Source of the DNA: Firmicutes bacterium ASF500
GTDB lineage: Bacteria; Bacillota; Clostridia; Oscillospirales; Oscillospiraceae
Reading direction: 5' to 3'
Length of the DNA: 64,000 nt
NCBI GenBank assembly: GCA_000492175.2
Contig: CP097573.1
Coordinates: 186,001-250,000, forward strand
Shown here: piece after piece, positions 41,572 through 49,678 of the stretch
How the letters are laid out: every line of letters begins with the position of its first letter
How positions within the stretch are numbered: position 1 is the first letter of the stretch
Translations under genes and position numbers: made by a program
Notes under the pieces: generated by a model
The model's input: the letters and a program-made list of their open reading frames with translations, nothing else
Told to the model about the DNA's origin: nothing
Databases searched by the model: none

Positions 41572-42024
41572 TTAACTCTCTTTTGAAACAATCATTCCGT
41601 CCCGAATTTCCAGTTCGCCCAATTGATCCAATACATCATGCCGGTAATCTAATTCGTCCTGGTCCTCGTAGCCACGGAAATACACGGTTTCGATAGCGTC
41701 TCGGTTAAAGAAGAACATGGATTGCGGATCTACAATTCCTTCCGGATAGTAACAGGCAGAGTAATCATAAATGATATCAGAACCCGCCTGTGCCTGAATG
41801 CGTCCGCAAATCATAATCCGCTTGTTTCCGCCTTTCAGAAGAACGACTGACCCAATCGGCAGAAATTCATCTTCATTGTATTCAACAGAGGTATTGGACA
41901 CCTCGCTTGTTCCCCCATTTTCTGGAGGATTACCAGATGGAGATCCTTGATTACTACAGGCCGCAAGCGATATAAGCAACGAAAGCCCCAGCGCAACAGC
42001 AAGTAATCTTTTATTCATGCTCAT
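41572..42024 (-). CDS. DUF4176 lipoprotein
   Basis: A 150-aa lipoprotein: signal peptide RLLAVALGLSLLISLAAC with lipobox, a Ser/Gly/Asn-rich linker, then a DUF4176 domain (LPIGSVVLLKGGNKRIMICG, IYDYSACYYPEGIVDP). DUF4176 proteins are commonly found next to type VII-secreted LXG toxins in Firmicutes. An ATG two codons downstream of the chosen start is an alternative. Confidence 0.85.
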   Translation of the reverse strand: MSMNKRLLAVALGLSLLISLAACSNQGSPSGNPPENGGTSEVSNTSVEYNEDEFLPIGSVVLLKGGNKRIMICGRIQAQAGSDIIYDYSACYYPEGIVDPQSMFFFNRDAIETVYFRGYEDQDELDYRHDVLDQLGELEIRDGMIVSKES

Positions 42025-42080
42025 AGCAAATTCCCTCTAAACATAAGCAATACTTGATATTTATTTGTTTGGGCGCTTTA

Positions 42081-43544
42081 TCACGCCCGGATATTCACTC
42101 CGCCCCCGCCGATAGCCGCAAGGAAGTCCCGCCAGCTGTCCGCGTACTTCTGATAGGCGGAACTGCCCAGGCTGGAGGGTTTGCCGATCTGCTCCATCAG
42201 CCGGTTTACACTTTTATCCAGCGGCGAAACCTCCTTGGCATCGGGAGCGGTGTAGAAGTTCTTCCAATAACTCTCCATGCTGATGCCCCAGCGCAGGGCC
42301 TGAGGATTCCGGGCAGTGGCCTGGGCGGTGATACTCTGCCCGTAGGAGGCCCCGGCGCGGATAGCCCCGGCCCCATCGCCGCCATTCTGCCGGAAGGCGT
42401 TCAGCGTGGCGTCGTAGATGCCCTGGAACACGGAGCGATCCACAGGGGCGAATGTCCCTTTGGGTTCGCCAGGGGCAAGGTGGCTCTCCCGTTGGGCAAG
42501 CGCCTGGTCCAGCGCCGTCAGCGCGTTTTCGTGCCCCTGAGCGCGGCTGTTCCGAAGCAACGCGGCCATGTTTTCGCTCACCAGTCCCTTGGAGATCATC
42601 GTCTCTGCCTTCATGTCCGCCAGGGACAGGCCCAGCGCCAGCGTTGCCTCGTTCCGCCCGCAGAAGGATGCATCAAAAATCTCCGTCCGGTAGCTTTGGG
42701 CGATCTGCCCGGCGGCGGCCAAGTCCTGCACCGAGTATCGGGCCTCGCTCTGACCGGCCTTGTCCGCCGCCCGGAGCTGGGAGGCGATATAGGCGTCGTG
42801 GTTCTTCAGCCATACGCTGTCGGGGCCGGTCTGCTCCACGGCCTCATGGACCTGCTTCAACGCACCCCGGTACGTCTCCTCTTTCTCCGCGAGAATGGTG
42901 GAAAAGCTGTCCCGGACTGCCTGGGCGTCGCTGTCGGAGAGACCCAGATTGTCCTGCAAAGCCTGGGTGTAGCCGTCGATCATCCCGGATTTCCCGGCCT
43001 GATAGACCTCCTCCAGCTTGGCAAGCTGGGCGGTCAGCTCCTCGCCGGTGTAATTGCGCTCCAGCTTATCCCGCGCCGCCACATAGCGGGAAGCCAGATA
43101 GTCCAGCCCGTCCTCCAGTTCCTCCGGAGTGGTGGTCTTGAACGCCTCCAACTCCCGCGTCAGGCCGGTCCAGTCCACCGAGCCGTCCAGACCGTTCTGC
43201 CGCAGGGTGTCCAGGTAGGCGGACAACTCCTCGTCGGTGGGCTTCATGGTGTAGGAGCCCTGTCGCACACGGTCCTGCATCCGCTGAATGCTGGCGGGGT
43301 CGAAGATGTTGAAATCAAAATTTTCCTTCTTCCACAGACCTTCCGCCGCGTCCCGGATGGAGTAGTCCTCCCGGTAGCCCTTGCGGTCGGAGAGGTCCAG
43401 GTGAAGCAGTCGGGCGGAGCCCTGGGACGTGCCGCTGCCGGAAGTCGCCGCGGCGCTGGGGTCACAGCGGAAGCCCGCCTGGGGCGCTCCGGTGGTAATC
43501 TGGTTGGTGATGTTGGGGACGTTTCCTAAACTTGAGATGTTCAT
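42081..43544 (-). CDS. Uncharacterised 487-aa protein
   Basis: No signal peptide or membrane helix. Begins MNISSLGNVPNITNQITTGA, then a helical, Gln/Ala-rich body with long amphipathic segments (EELTAQLAKLEEVYQAGKSG, DSDAQAVRDSFSTILAEKEE) and a C-terminal SSAYQKYADSWRDFLAAIGG. It resembles proteins of unknown role encoded near the unrelated 47916 and 49191 genes, which have a similar soluble, start-to-end helical character. The ATG at 43544 follows GGAGGAACCGCT. An IS1182-like element is inserted 29 bp upstream and probably separated it from its promoter. Confidence 0.6.
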   Translation of the reverse strand: MNISSLGNVPNITNQITTGAPQAGFRCDPSAAATSGSGTSQGSARLLHLDLSDRKGYREDYSIRDAAEGLWKKENFDFNIFDPASIQRMQDRVRQGSYTMKPTDEELSAYLDTLRQNGLDGSVDWTGLTRELEAFKTTTPEELEDGLDYLASRYVAARDKLERNYTGEELTAQLAKLEEVYQAGKSGMIDGYTQALQDNLGLSDSDAQAVRDSFSTILAEKEETYRGALKQVHEAVEQTGPDSVWLKNHDAYIASQLRAADKAGQSEARYSVQDLAAAGQIAQSYRTEIFDASFCGRNEATLALGLSLADMKAETMISKGLVSENMAALLRNSRAQGHENALTALDQALAQRESHLAPGEPKGTFAPVDRSVFQGIYDATLNAFRQNGGDGAGAIRAGASYGQSITAQATARNPQALRWGISMESYWKNFYTAPDAKEVSPLDKSVNRLMEQIGKPSSLGSSAYQKYADSWRDFLAAIGGGGVNIRA

Positions 43545-43560
43545 AGCGGTTCCTCCTAAA

Positions 43561-43572
43561 AATAGATTCATA
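43561..43572. repeat. Target-site duplication, left copy
   Basis: AATAGATTCATA, identical to 45291-45302. Confidence 0.85.
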
Positions 43573-43708
43573 TAGCCGATTGCAAAACCGGCAAAGTGCT
43601 TGCAAATCAAGCGTTTTCGGGTTCACGTTATATCTGACTTTCCTCCAGTTTGGTGGTATAATTGAGGTGAAGGGCAACAATAGACCAGCCAAAACAGGAG
43701 GAAAAGTC

Positions 43709-45148
43709 ATGCGAAATAAAAGTGAGCAGATGTCGCTGTTCGACACCTACAAGGGCGTAGCCGCCAGCATGGAGGAGGATAAACCGAAGTTGTTCCGCCT
43801 GCTGGACGAACACATTGACTGGGATACGCTCGTGCCAGCCAGGTTCTACATGGCGTTTTACCAGAACACCGGCCGTCCGCGAAAGTATCCTCTGGTGGCG
43901 TTTCTGAAAAGTTTGGTGCTGCAGAAGATATTTTGCTATGTGAATGACAGCGTTTTGCTGGTCACCCTGCGGCACAGCCGGGAAATGCGGAAGTTCTGCG
44001 GATTCTCCAAGGTGCCTGACGCGGCAAAGCTTACCAGATTCAAGCAGGATTTCCTGCCATATATCATGGAGGTTTTTGAGCGGCTGGTGGAGCTGACGGA
44101 ACCGATCTGCCGGGAGATGGACGCTGAGCTTGCCGGCAGCCTGATCTATGACACCACCGGGATCGAAAGCTATGTTGCGGAGAATAATCCAAAATTCTTT
44201 TCTTCAAAGCTGCGGCAAGCGAAGCTCATGGCAAAAACAAATCCGAATACCGACCCATACCGGGCAGTTTACGGTCTGCTCCCCGACTGCGCCGCCGCCA
44301 GTCCGGCGGTGAAACAGCAGTACATTAACGGCTATTTTTGCTATGCGCAAAAGGCAGGGCTGCTGACCAACGGCCTGGGGATCGTGCGCCATATCGCTTT
44401 TTTCGATGATGCGTTCAAGAAATCTCACCCCGAAATCCCTATTGACAAGTGCACGGATAATCCAGACGCAGACAAGGAACTCGGCGATTCCCGCACGCTG
44501 CTCCCGGTCCTCCGGGATTTCAAACTCCGTCATCCTGGTCTGCATTACAAAACATTTTTGGGCGACGCAGCCTTTGACAGCTATGATACTTACAGCGCCC
44601 TGCTGCGGGAGTTTCAATTTGAGAGAGCTGTTATTCCGATGAGCCGCCGCAATACCGCTGGCAAGCTCGTGGCTCGTCTGGATGAGAACGGTATTCCGCT
44701 TTGCCCCAACGATGGGAGCCAGTTGAAATTTCACAGCGTATGCGGCGGGAAAAACCGCTCCATGCGCCTCAAATTTATATGTCCTGAAACCGAACGTGTG
44801 AAATCTCCCAATGGTACGACTTGGCGCTGCCGCTGTGACCAACCTTGTTCTGCTTCTGCTTATGGGCGATGCGTTTACATCTATCCCGATGCCGATCTGC
44901 GTCTTTATCCAGGCATACTGCGTGGCTCCGACCAGTGGGCTGCGTTGTATGCCAAACGCACTGCTGTTGAACGCTCCATTGGCTCGTTCAAGCACGTTCT
45001 CGGCCTGGAGCAGAGAAAGACTTCTAATTCCCTGACCACCAATGCGGATCTATACCTTGCAGGAATTGTCCAGCTGCTCTGTGTTGTCTTGGCTGACGCG
45101 CTGCACGAACGGCATCTTTTCCGCCGTGTCCGCCGTCTTGCTGCCTAA
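43709..45148 (+). CDS. IS1182-family-like DDE transposase
   Basis: A 479-aa transposase. N-terminal region YPLVAFLKSLVLQKIFCYVN and FCGFSKVPDAAKLTRFKQDF is the DUF772-type domain of IS1182/IS5-like transposases; the DDE core includes LIYDTTGIESYVAEN, FLGDAAFDSYDTYSALL and, near the end, KRTAVERSIGSFKHVLGLEQ with the catalytic Glu. Start at 43709 follows CAGGAGGAAAAGTC. The gene looks intact. Confidence 0.9.
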   Translation: MRNKSEQMSLFDTYKGVAASMEEDKPKLFRLLDEHIDWDTLVPARFYMAFYQNTGRPRKYPLVAFLKSLVLQKIFCYVNDSVLLVTLRHSREMRKFCGFSKVPDAAKLTRFKQDFLPYIMEVFERLVELTEPICREMDAELAGSLIYDTTGIESYVAENNPKFFSSKLRQAKLMAKTNPNTDPYRAVYGLLPDCAAASPAVKQQYINGYFCYAQKAGLLTNGLGIVRHIAFFDDAFKKSHPEIPIDKCTDNPDADKELGDSRTLLPVLRDFKLRHPGLHYKTFLGDAAFDSYDTYSALLREFQFERAVIPMSRRNTAGKLVARLDENGIPLCPNDGSQLKFHSVCGGKNRSMRLKFICPETERVKSPNGTTWRCRCDQPCSASAYGRCVYIYPDADLRLYPGILRGSDQWAALYAKRTAVERSIGSFKHVLGLEQRKTSNSLTTNADLYLAGIVQLLCVVLADALHERHLFRRVRRLAA

Positions 45149-45171
45149 ATAGTCTTTCATACCTCGGATGC

Positions 45172-45207
45172 CCCCTCGTTGCTCTTTGCCGGTGAGGGGA
45201 TGGTTTT
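45172..45207 (+). terminator. Terminator of the IS transposase
   Basis: CCCCTC (45172-45177) and GAGGGG (45194-45199) pair, followed by TGGTTTTTG. Confidence 0.6.
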
Positions 45208-45290
45208 TGTTTCCTCTTTCCTTAACCTCTCCCTGCGATTGATGAACCGCTCTTTTCCCTCGTTATCTCTGCGGACTTTCGCAATCGCCT

Positions 45291-45302
45291 AATAGATTCA
45301 TA
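45291..45302. repeat. Target-site duplication, right copy
   Basis: AATAGATTCATA, identical to 43561-43572. Confidence 0.85.
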
Positions 45303-45409
45303 GAGATTGCAGAATTACCTGAATTTATTTTTCATCAGGTCGATAAACTGGAACATATAGAGCTATATCCTTTGCACTTTCAGAAAACCTCGGTGTGCTT
45401 AAACTCGTT

Positions 45410-45575
45410 TTATTTTGAAGCGGTTCTTCTGATTGCCTTTATCCCGACAGCAATGAAGAAGCCAATTATAATTCCGAGAAAGTTACAAATCCAGTCATCA
45501 ATATCGAAACTTCTGCTGAGAATAAGCTGAAACAGTTCTATGTCCCTCCACAAATTCCGATTTAGCGTTCTGACA
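45410..45575 (-). pseudogene. 3' fragment of a VanZ-family gene
   Basis: The minus strand reads ELFQLILSRSFDIDDWICNF then LGIIIGFFIAVGIKAIRRTA and a stop at 45410. RSFDIDDxIxN is the VanZ signature also present in the intact protein at 46457-47050. There is no N-terminal region, so this is a gene remnant. Confidence 0.65.
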
Positions 45576-45580
45576 TGAAA

Positions 45581-45745
45581 TTATTTTTCCCTGTCCTTCG
45601 GATGCCGGACTGCCCACAGGATGAACGCTCCCATGATCGCAACGCCCAGCAGCGTCCCCACACCGCGCATATTCCAGCTGATGCCGATGGTCGCTTCTGC
45701 CAGGACGCCCACCGCAAGGGTGATAATAACCGCAACAATTTCCAC
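45581..45745 (-). CDS. Small two-helix membrane protein, GTG start
   Basis: A 54-aa protein (MEIVAVIITLAVGVLAEATI, GISWNMRGVGTLLGVAIMGA, FILWAVRHPKDREK) with two hydrophobic helices. The only start is GTG at 45745, well placed after AGGAGGAATAGAAA. Function unknown; it is one of three small hydrophobic proteins in this stretch. Confidence 0.65.
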   Translation of the reverse strand: MEIVAVIITLAVGVLAEATIGISWNMRGVGTLLGVAIMGAFILWAVRHPKDREK

Positions 45746-45875
45746 TTTCTATTCCTCCTATTTTTTCATCAAGCCGGTAAATTGATATTTGTCATTCAGC
45801 CTAATCGGGAAACAAAAATATAACTATCGTACTAATCACTTGAAGTATAGCAATAAACATAAGCAGATACTTTAT

Positions 45876-46166
45876 TCAATGCTTAAACTTTGAAAAAGGC
45901 AGCAACATCCAAGCAGACATCAAAATACATATGATGGAAATAGCAGCACAAATTCCAAATGCAATATATACATTGATTTGAGCGATTTTATCCAATAATC
46001 CTGTCAAATACAATATTATATGGACCGCTTGCAGAGTCCCTGCCACAATACATATTCGCTTACTATTTTCAGATTTGAAGGAATTGCGTCTTAACAAAAT
46101 AAGTAATCCGACTATCGTTAAAACAAGTAAAATTCCAATTCCTGCGTAGACAGTAAAATTCATCAT
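45876..46166 (-). CDS. Small three-helix membrane protein
   Basis: A 96-aa protein with three hydrophobic helices (VYAGIGILLVLTIVGLLILL, ICIVAGTLQAVHIILYLTGL, VYIAFGICAAISIICILMSA). Two consecutive ATG codons (46166 and 46163) follow AGGTGTGAG. Not recognised. AT-rich compared with the genes to its left. Confidence 0.6.
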   Translation of the reverse strand: MMNFTVYAGIGILLVLTIVGLLILLRRNSFKSENSKRICIVAGTLQAVHIILYLTGLLDKIAQINVYIAFGICAAISIICILMSAWMLLPFSKFKH

Positions 46167-46275
46167 CTCACACCTATCTTCCAACGCTAAACCCAAACAT
46201 TAGATGCAAATCGTCACTCCTTACCATGTATTGGAATGGTAGTAGATCGTTCCGGTTTGCGTTCTGCTTGACTGG

Positions 46276-46452
46276 CTACTCTTTCACAAAGAAAATACCT
46301 GCAATGCTGATGATGATCCCCAAGACAAAGAGGCCCAGCGCCAAACCTTCCGGGCCGCTCGTTTGAACATCTATAACGCAGATTCCCATAATGAACAAGC
46401 TGGCTAAAATAAGTATAATGCCGCTCAGTGTTACTCTCAAAGATTTGCTCAT
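46276..46452 (-). CDS. Small two-helix membrane protein
   Basis: A 58-aa protein (MSKSLRVTLSGIILILASLF, IMGICVIDVQTSGPEGLALG, LFVLGIIISIAGIFFVKE). Two helices with a short outer loop. It begins 4 bp after the stop of the VanZ-like gene, with GAGGTAG in that gene's end as ribosome site, so the two are probably co-translated. Role unknown. Confidence 0.65.
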   Translation of the reverse strand: MSKSLRVTLSGIILILASLFIMGICVIDVQTSGPEGLALGLFVLGIIISIAGIFFVKE

Positions 46453-46456
46453 ATTT

Positions 46457-47050
46457 CTATTCTACCTCATGTGTTTGGTTCTTTGCTGAGGTAAAAATCA
46501 TTTTCAAAATATAGAATACAGTGGTAGACACAGTAACCCCAACACAATTCAAGATAATATCGTTTATATCAAAGCTACGGCCAAATACAGGTTGCAGCAG
46601 CTCGATCCCCAATGTAGTCACAAATCCAGTAATTAACGTCTGTTTCCATGTGCTGCTCTGTCTGAACAGCGGGTAGAGGATGCCAAAAGAAAGGAACATC
46701 ACAATATTGCCCAAGTTCTCTGCACCGAAGTTGTGGAAGAAATCGGGGATAAAATCATACTCAAAAGTGAACCAGTGGTGACTCCTTCCGCTGGGCGCAT
46801 GGTAAAAGAGAAAATAGTAAATGTCCCCAATGATGCTGTTAAAAAGCGTCAGGCATAGGAGTCCGGTGATATAGCAGACGAAAAGCGAAGACAAGATGAT
46901 CCTTCCGGTGGAACGCCGCCGCCCCCGCCGGATCTGGCGGGCTGCATAGATTATCCCGGCAATCAGCGCAATAGGGAGTGCCTGCAAAAAGAAGCCTGGG
47001 TATGTGCTGAAAAAGAAATATTGAAAGTTCATATCGCTTGGAAAGTACAT
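46457..47050 (-). CDS. VanZ-family membrane protein
   Basis: A 197-aa protein with five to six membrane helices and the VanZ signatures NIVMFLSFGILYPLF, TLGIELLQPVFGRSFDINDI and ILNCVGV. VanZ proteins are linked to glycopeptide tolerance and membrane sorting in Firmicutes. It lies between a lipoprotein gene and a small membrane protein gene on the same strand; a fragment of a second VanZ gene is at 45410. Confidence 0.85.
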   Translation of the reverse strand: MYFPSDMNFQYFFFSTYPGFFLQALPIALIAGIIYAARQIRRGRRRSTGRIILSSLFVCYITGLLCLTLFNSIIGDIYYFLFYHAPSGRSHHWFTFEYDFIPDFFHNFGAENLGNIVMFLSFGILYPLFRQSSTWKQTLITGFVTTLGIELLQPVFGRSFDINDIILNCVGVTVSTTVFYILKMIFTSAKNQTHEVE

Positions 47051-47085
47051 GAGGATGCCTCCAGTAAGGTATAAAATAGGCCGAC

Positions 47086-47754
47086 TTATTCCACCGGAGC
47101 ATTAGGGGATATATCGTGAGGGATGACTGTCTGGATGACAGCATTTACAGTTTCCCGATCTGCGTCTGATAGACGGAGACTCTGATGGCCCTGCTCCAGC
47201 CGTTCATTGAACGTGCCGCAGTCGGAATGGTAGTAAATCGTCCGGCCATCAAAGGTCAGCAGATAATCGCTATCGCACTTTGTCACATCAGGCATCCAAC
47301 TGCCGCTATCAAGGATTTGCCGGAGTGTTTTTGCGTTCTCTGCTGACAGATCAAAGTTGCTGCCGCCCACCTGCGCCAGAGACATCTGTGCGGGCTGGGG
47401 AGCTGGAGCATCTGGAGTAATCTGCTGTTCATCATCCACGCCGCTCACTTCGTCCGGGCCAGTGACAGTGATATGCTCAATTTCCGCATTTCTGTGGTAA
47501 TACACATTGACTGATGTGGTATCGTCCACCTTCCAGAAGTAGGCATACTCTCCCGGCAGTTCGCCGTCAGCCGCGCCCCATGCTTTTTCCAGGTCCGCCA
47601 GCGTACAGCCCTGTACCTGCTGGATCTGCTCACCGCCCCACTCCGCTCCGTTCTCTGCGATTTCTGCGAGAGACGGTATCCGGCTTGCTTTGGAACACGC
47701 GCAGAAGCTCAGCGCCAGGGATAGAGTCAGTATAAAAACAGTGATTTTTTTCAT
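47086..47754 (-). CDS. Lipoprotein
   Basis: A 222-aa lipoprotein: MKKITVFILTLSLALSFCAC with lipobox SFCAC. The mature part begins with a small domain (VQGCTLADLEKAWGAADGEL, YAYFWKVDDTTSVNVYYHRN) like SmpA/BamE-type or immunity-associated lipoprotein domains, followed by a Pro-rich linker and a second domain containing LLTFDGRTIYYHSDCGTFNE. Start at 47754 follows GGGGGCAATCAC. Family not certain. Confidence 0.75.
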   Translation of the reverse strand: MKKITVFILTLSLALSFCACSKASRIPSLAEIAENGAEWGGEQIQQVQGCTLADLEKAWGAADGELPGEYAYFWKVDDTTSVNVYYHRNAEIEHITVTGPDEVSGVDDEQQITPDAPAPQPAQMSLAQVGGSNFDLSAENAKTLRQILDSGSWMPDVTKCDSDYLLTFDGRTIYYHSDCGTFNERLEQGHQSLRLSDADRETVNAVIQTVIPHDISPNAPVE

Positions 47755-47800
47755 GTGATTGCCCCCTGCATAGCCAAAGTTCATTTTCAAAACACAGAAA

Positions 47801-47840
47801 ATTAGAACGATCTGTCAAACACAGAATACAGGCTACTATA
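47801..47840. repeat. Long inverted repeat, left arm
   Basis: Pairs with 49111-49151: the outer 14 bp (ATTAGAACGATCTG) are identical to the reverse complement of 49138-49151, and 35 of the first 40 positions match with one single-base gap; weaker similarity continues inward. The arms enclose only the gene at 47916-49064. Confidence 0.75.
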
Positions 47841-47915
47841 AAAACGTCCGCCACCCATTTCATGCAATGAACAATGTTGCGCTGTAAATCAATTTCAAAA
47901 CGCGAAAGGGGGTGC

Positions 47916-49064
47916 TTAAAGTTTCTCCATCCATGTATGGAAGAATTTTTCGATTCCAACAGTCGCTCCGGCCAGCCCTACATGAGTGGTCGGCATATTA
48001 TACTGGCTGCAATACTGCTGCACCAAGGAACGAGCCTGTGCCAGCGTAGAGGAGAAACTTTGGGTAAGGCCGCTCTTGCTCCCGGTGTCCATTTTGGAGA
48101 ACAGCTCCGCCAAGCCCAATTCGGTTTTCACTGCATCACGGTTTCCAGCAGTATTTGCACCATAGGATACCGTCTGCGCCCAGGCGTGGGCACGCTTCAC
48201 CTCAGCAATGCCCTTCTCATACAGCCGGTCCATGCCCTGAGAGAACATCTGCCCGATAGCGCCTTTATCGTTGCCATAGTAGTTGCCCAAGGCTTTGGCG
48301 ATGCCCATTTTCGCAAACGCCTCGGTATTGTGGGCAGTCAGGGAGCCAGAGGTCATTCCACTAAAGGATTCCGACAGCTCCCGCCCGGTTTTCTGCATAT
48401 CCAGCAGTTGGGAGATAGAGACCTCTGTACCGCCCACTGTGAGCGTGGTTTTGACTTTGCTGAGGTCCGGTGCTCCCCCATCTTTGATCTGCTGGGCCAG
48501 TTCCCGGACTACCGCCGTCATCTGATCCTGCATACGGTTTACGTCCGTTTGGTTGTAGCTGCCATTCGTGAAGAAATCCAGCGTATCCCGGACAAAGTTC
48601 ACGTCGTTGATATTTCGGTGACGGAATACCTCGTTTTCACCAAGGGCAGTGTACTCCTGGGCGGCACTGAACAGGAAATCCGTGTCACGGTAGAAGAAGC
48701 CGTGGGTAGCTCCGCCAGAAGCGGCCGCCTTATTTGCGTCCTCCGCAGTAAAAACGCCAGGCTGGATGGTCTCCACAATCAGTCCCATGCCCTTGTTTTC
48801 CACCACCGTTTTGCCATCATAGACATCTTTTGTCTGGTAGTTGAAATGGCCAGAGAGATCAATCACGCTGTCCTTGTTTTCACGCCAGGCTTTGTTGACT
48901 CGCTCCTCCATCTGCTTCCAGCGTTCCGTCATAGCGTCGCTGTGGACTTTTACACCAGGCTCACCTGTGTCAGCAGGAGCGGGGCTGCTGATATGCTTGA
49001 CAAAAGTACCATTGAACAAGTCTGGATGAAGCTGACCTGTAGGAAGAATGGTTGGCATAGACAT
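47916..49064 (-). CDS. Uncharacterised 382-aa protein inside a long inverted repeat
   Basis: Soluble, helical protein, no signal peptide, no family recognised. Notable segments: FNGTFVKHISSPAPADTGEP, THGFFYRDTDFLFSAAQEYT, LGENEVFRHRNINDVNFVRD, and the C-terminal ATVGIEKFFHTWMEKL. The ATG at 49064 follows AAAGGAGGCTTGTATA. It is enclosed by 40-bp inverted repeats (47801-47840 and 49111-49151), suggesting that this single gene moved or inverted as a unit. Confidence 0.6.
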   Translation of the reverse strand: MSMPTILPTGQLHPDLFNGTFVKHISSPAPADTGEPGVKVHSDAMTERWKQMEERVNKAWRENKDSVIDLSGHFNYQTKDVYDGKTVVENKGMGLIVETIQPGVFTAEDANKAAASGGATHGFFYRDTDFLFSAAQEYTALGENEVFRHRNINDVNFVRDTLDFFTNGSYNQTDVNRMQDQMTAVVRELAQQIKDGGAPDLSKVKTTLTVGGTEVSISQLLDMQKTGRELSESFSGMTSGSLTAHNTEAFAKMGIAKALGNYYGNDKGAIGQMFSQGMDRLYEKGIAEVKRAHAWAQTVSYGANTAGNRDAVKTELGLAELFSKMDTGSKSGLTQSFSSTLAQARSLVQQYCSQYNMPTTHVGLAGATVGIEKFFHTWMEKL

Positions 49065-49110
49065 TATACAAGCCTCCTTTCTATGAGTTTGAAATGAATG
49101 ACCGGTTTTT

Positions 49111-49151
49111 TGTAGTAGACCTGTAGGCTGTGCTTGGCAGATCGTTCTAAT
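49111..49151. repeat. Long inverted repeat, right arm
   Basis: Right arm of the inverted repeat described at 47801-47840. It lies in the presumed promoter or leader of the 47916-49064 gene. Confidence 0.75.
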
Positions 49152-49190
49152 AAGAATCAAGGAATTATGTGTATAACAGGGTTTCAGGCA

Positions 49191-49628
49191 CTATGCCTGC
49201 ATATCTACGCCCTGTCGGTAGCCGTCCAGAATGCTGGTGTCAAAGGGCTTGCCCCAGTCCCAGCTGGGGTCCTGCTGGTGGACGTACTCGCCCAGCCGGG
49301 TGGCCTCGCTGTGGAAGATTTCATTCAGCGTCCAGGACGCACTCAGCCGCTGCTCCGGCGCAAGAGACATGGTATAGTCCCGAATGACCTTGCTGATGTC
49401 CTCGCCATCGCTGACCCCGTAGCCGTTCTTCATGTGGTCAAAGGCGATCTGCTTGACCTGCTGCACCACACCCTCGTCCACAGGGACGAGCTTCCGATAG
49501 TCGCCGGCATCGTTCAGGCTCATGCCGGGCGTGCCGTAGGGGTTGACATGGGGCTTGCCCTGCTGCTTCTGGGCCAGCTCCCCGATGCGCTGCTGCTGGC
49601 GGTTTTGTACCATCTGTGTGATTGTCAT
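49191..49628 (-). CDS. Uncharacterised 145-aa protein
   Basis: Soluble protein beginning MTITQMVQNRQQQRIGELAQ, followed by NPYGTPGMSLNDAGDYRKLV and a helical C-terminal half (SASWTLNEIFHSEATRLGEY). The ATG at 49628 follows AGGAGGTTACTTTT. Not recognised. It is flanked by the 382-aa gene and the anti-sigma-like gene; it may be regulated by the sigma factors next door. Confidence 0.6.
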   Translation of the reverse strand: MTITQMVQNRQQQRIGELAQKQQGKPHVNPYGTPGMSLNDAGDYRKLVPVDEGVVQQVKQIAFDHMKNGYGVSDGEDISKVIRDYTMSLAPEQRLSASWTLNEIFHSEATRLGEYVHQQDPSWDWGKPFDTSILDGYRQGVDMQA

Positions 49629-49678
49629 AAAAGTAACCTCCTGATGATTTGATGATTGCGTTTCACTGATGTTACCCA

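Larger units (their letters stand above)
43573..45290 (+). mobile_element. IS1182-like insertion sequence
   Basis: About 1.7 kb with one transposase gene. Ends are short related inverted repeats (CGATTGCAAAA near 43577 and, inward from 45290, CGATTGCGAAA). A perfect 12-bp direct repeat AATAGATTCATA flanks it at 43561-43572 and 45291-45302, which is the target duplication, so insertion was recent and unrearranged. Confidence 0.85.

Noticed and set aside
19000..42100. CRISPR array or tandem direct repeats explaining the recurring intergenic sequences
   Set aside because: Copies are only two or three, widely spaced, unequal in length and partly coding-like; there is no regular spacer structure anywhere in the window.
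42054..43529. 491-codon rightward frame opposite the 487-aa gene
   Set aside because: The leftward gene has GGAGGAACCGCT before its ATG and normal composition; the rightward frame is Gly/Leu/Arg-rich with no start signal.
47874..49097. 407-codon rightward frame
   Set aside because: Antisense to the 382-aa gene, which has AAAGGAGG before its start; the composition is that of a shadow.
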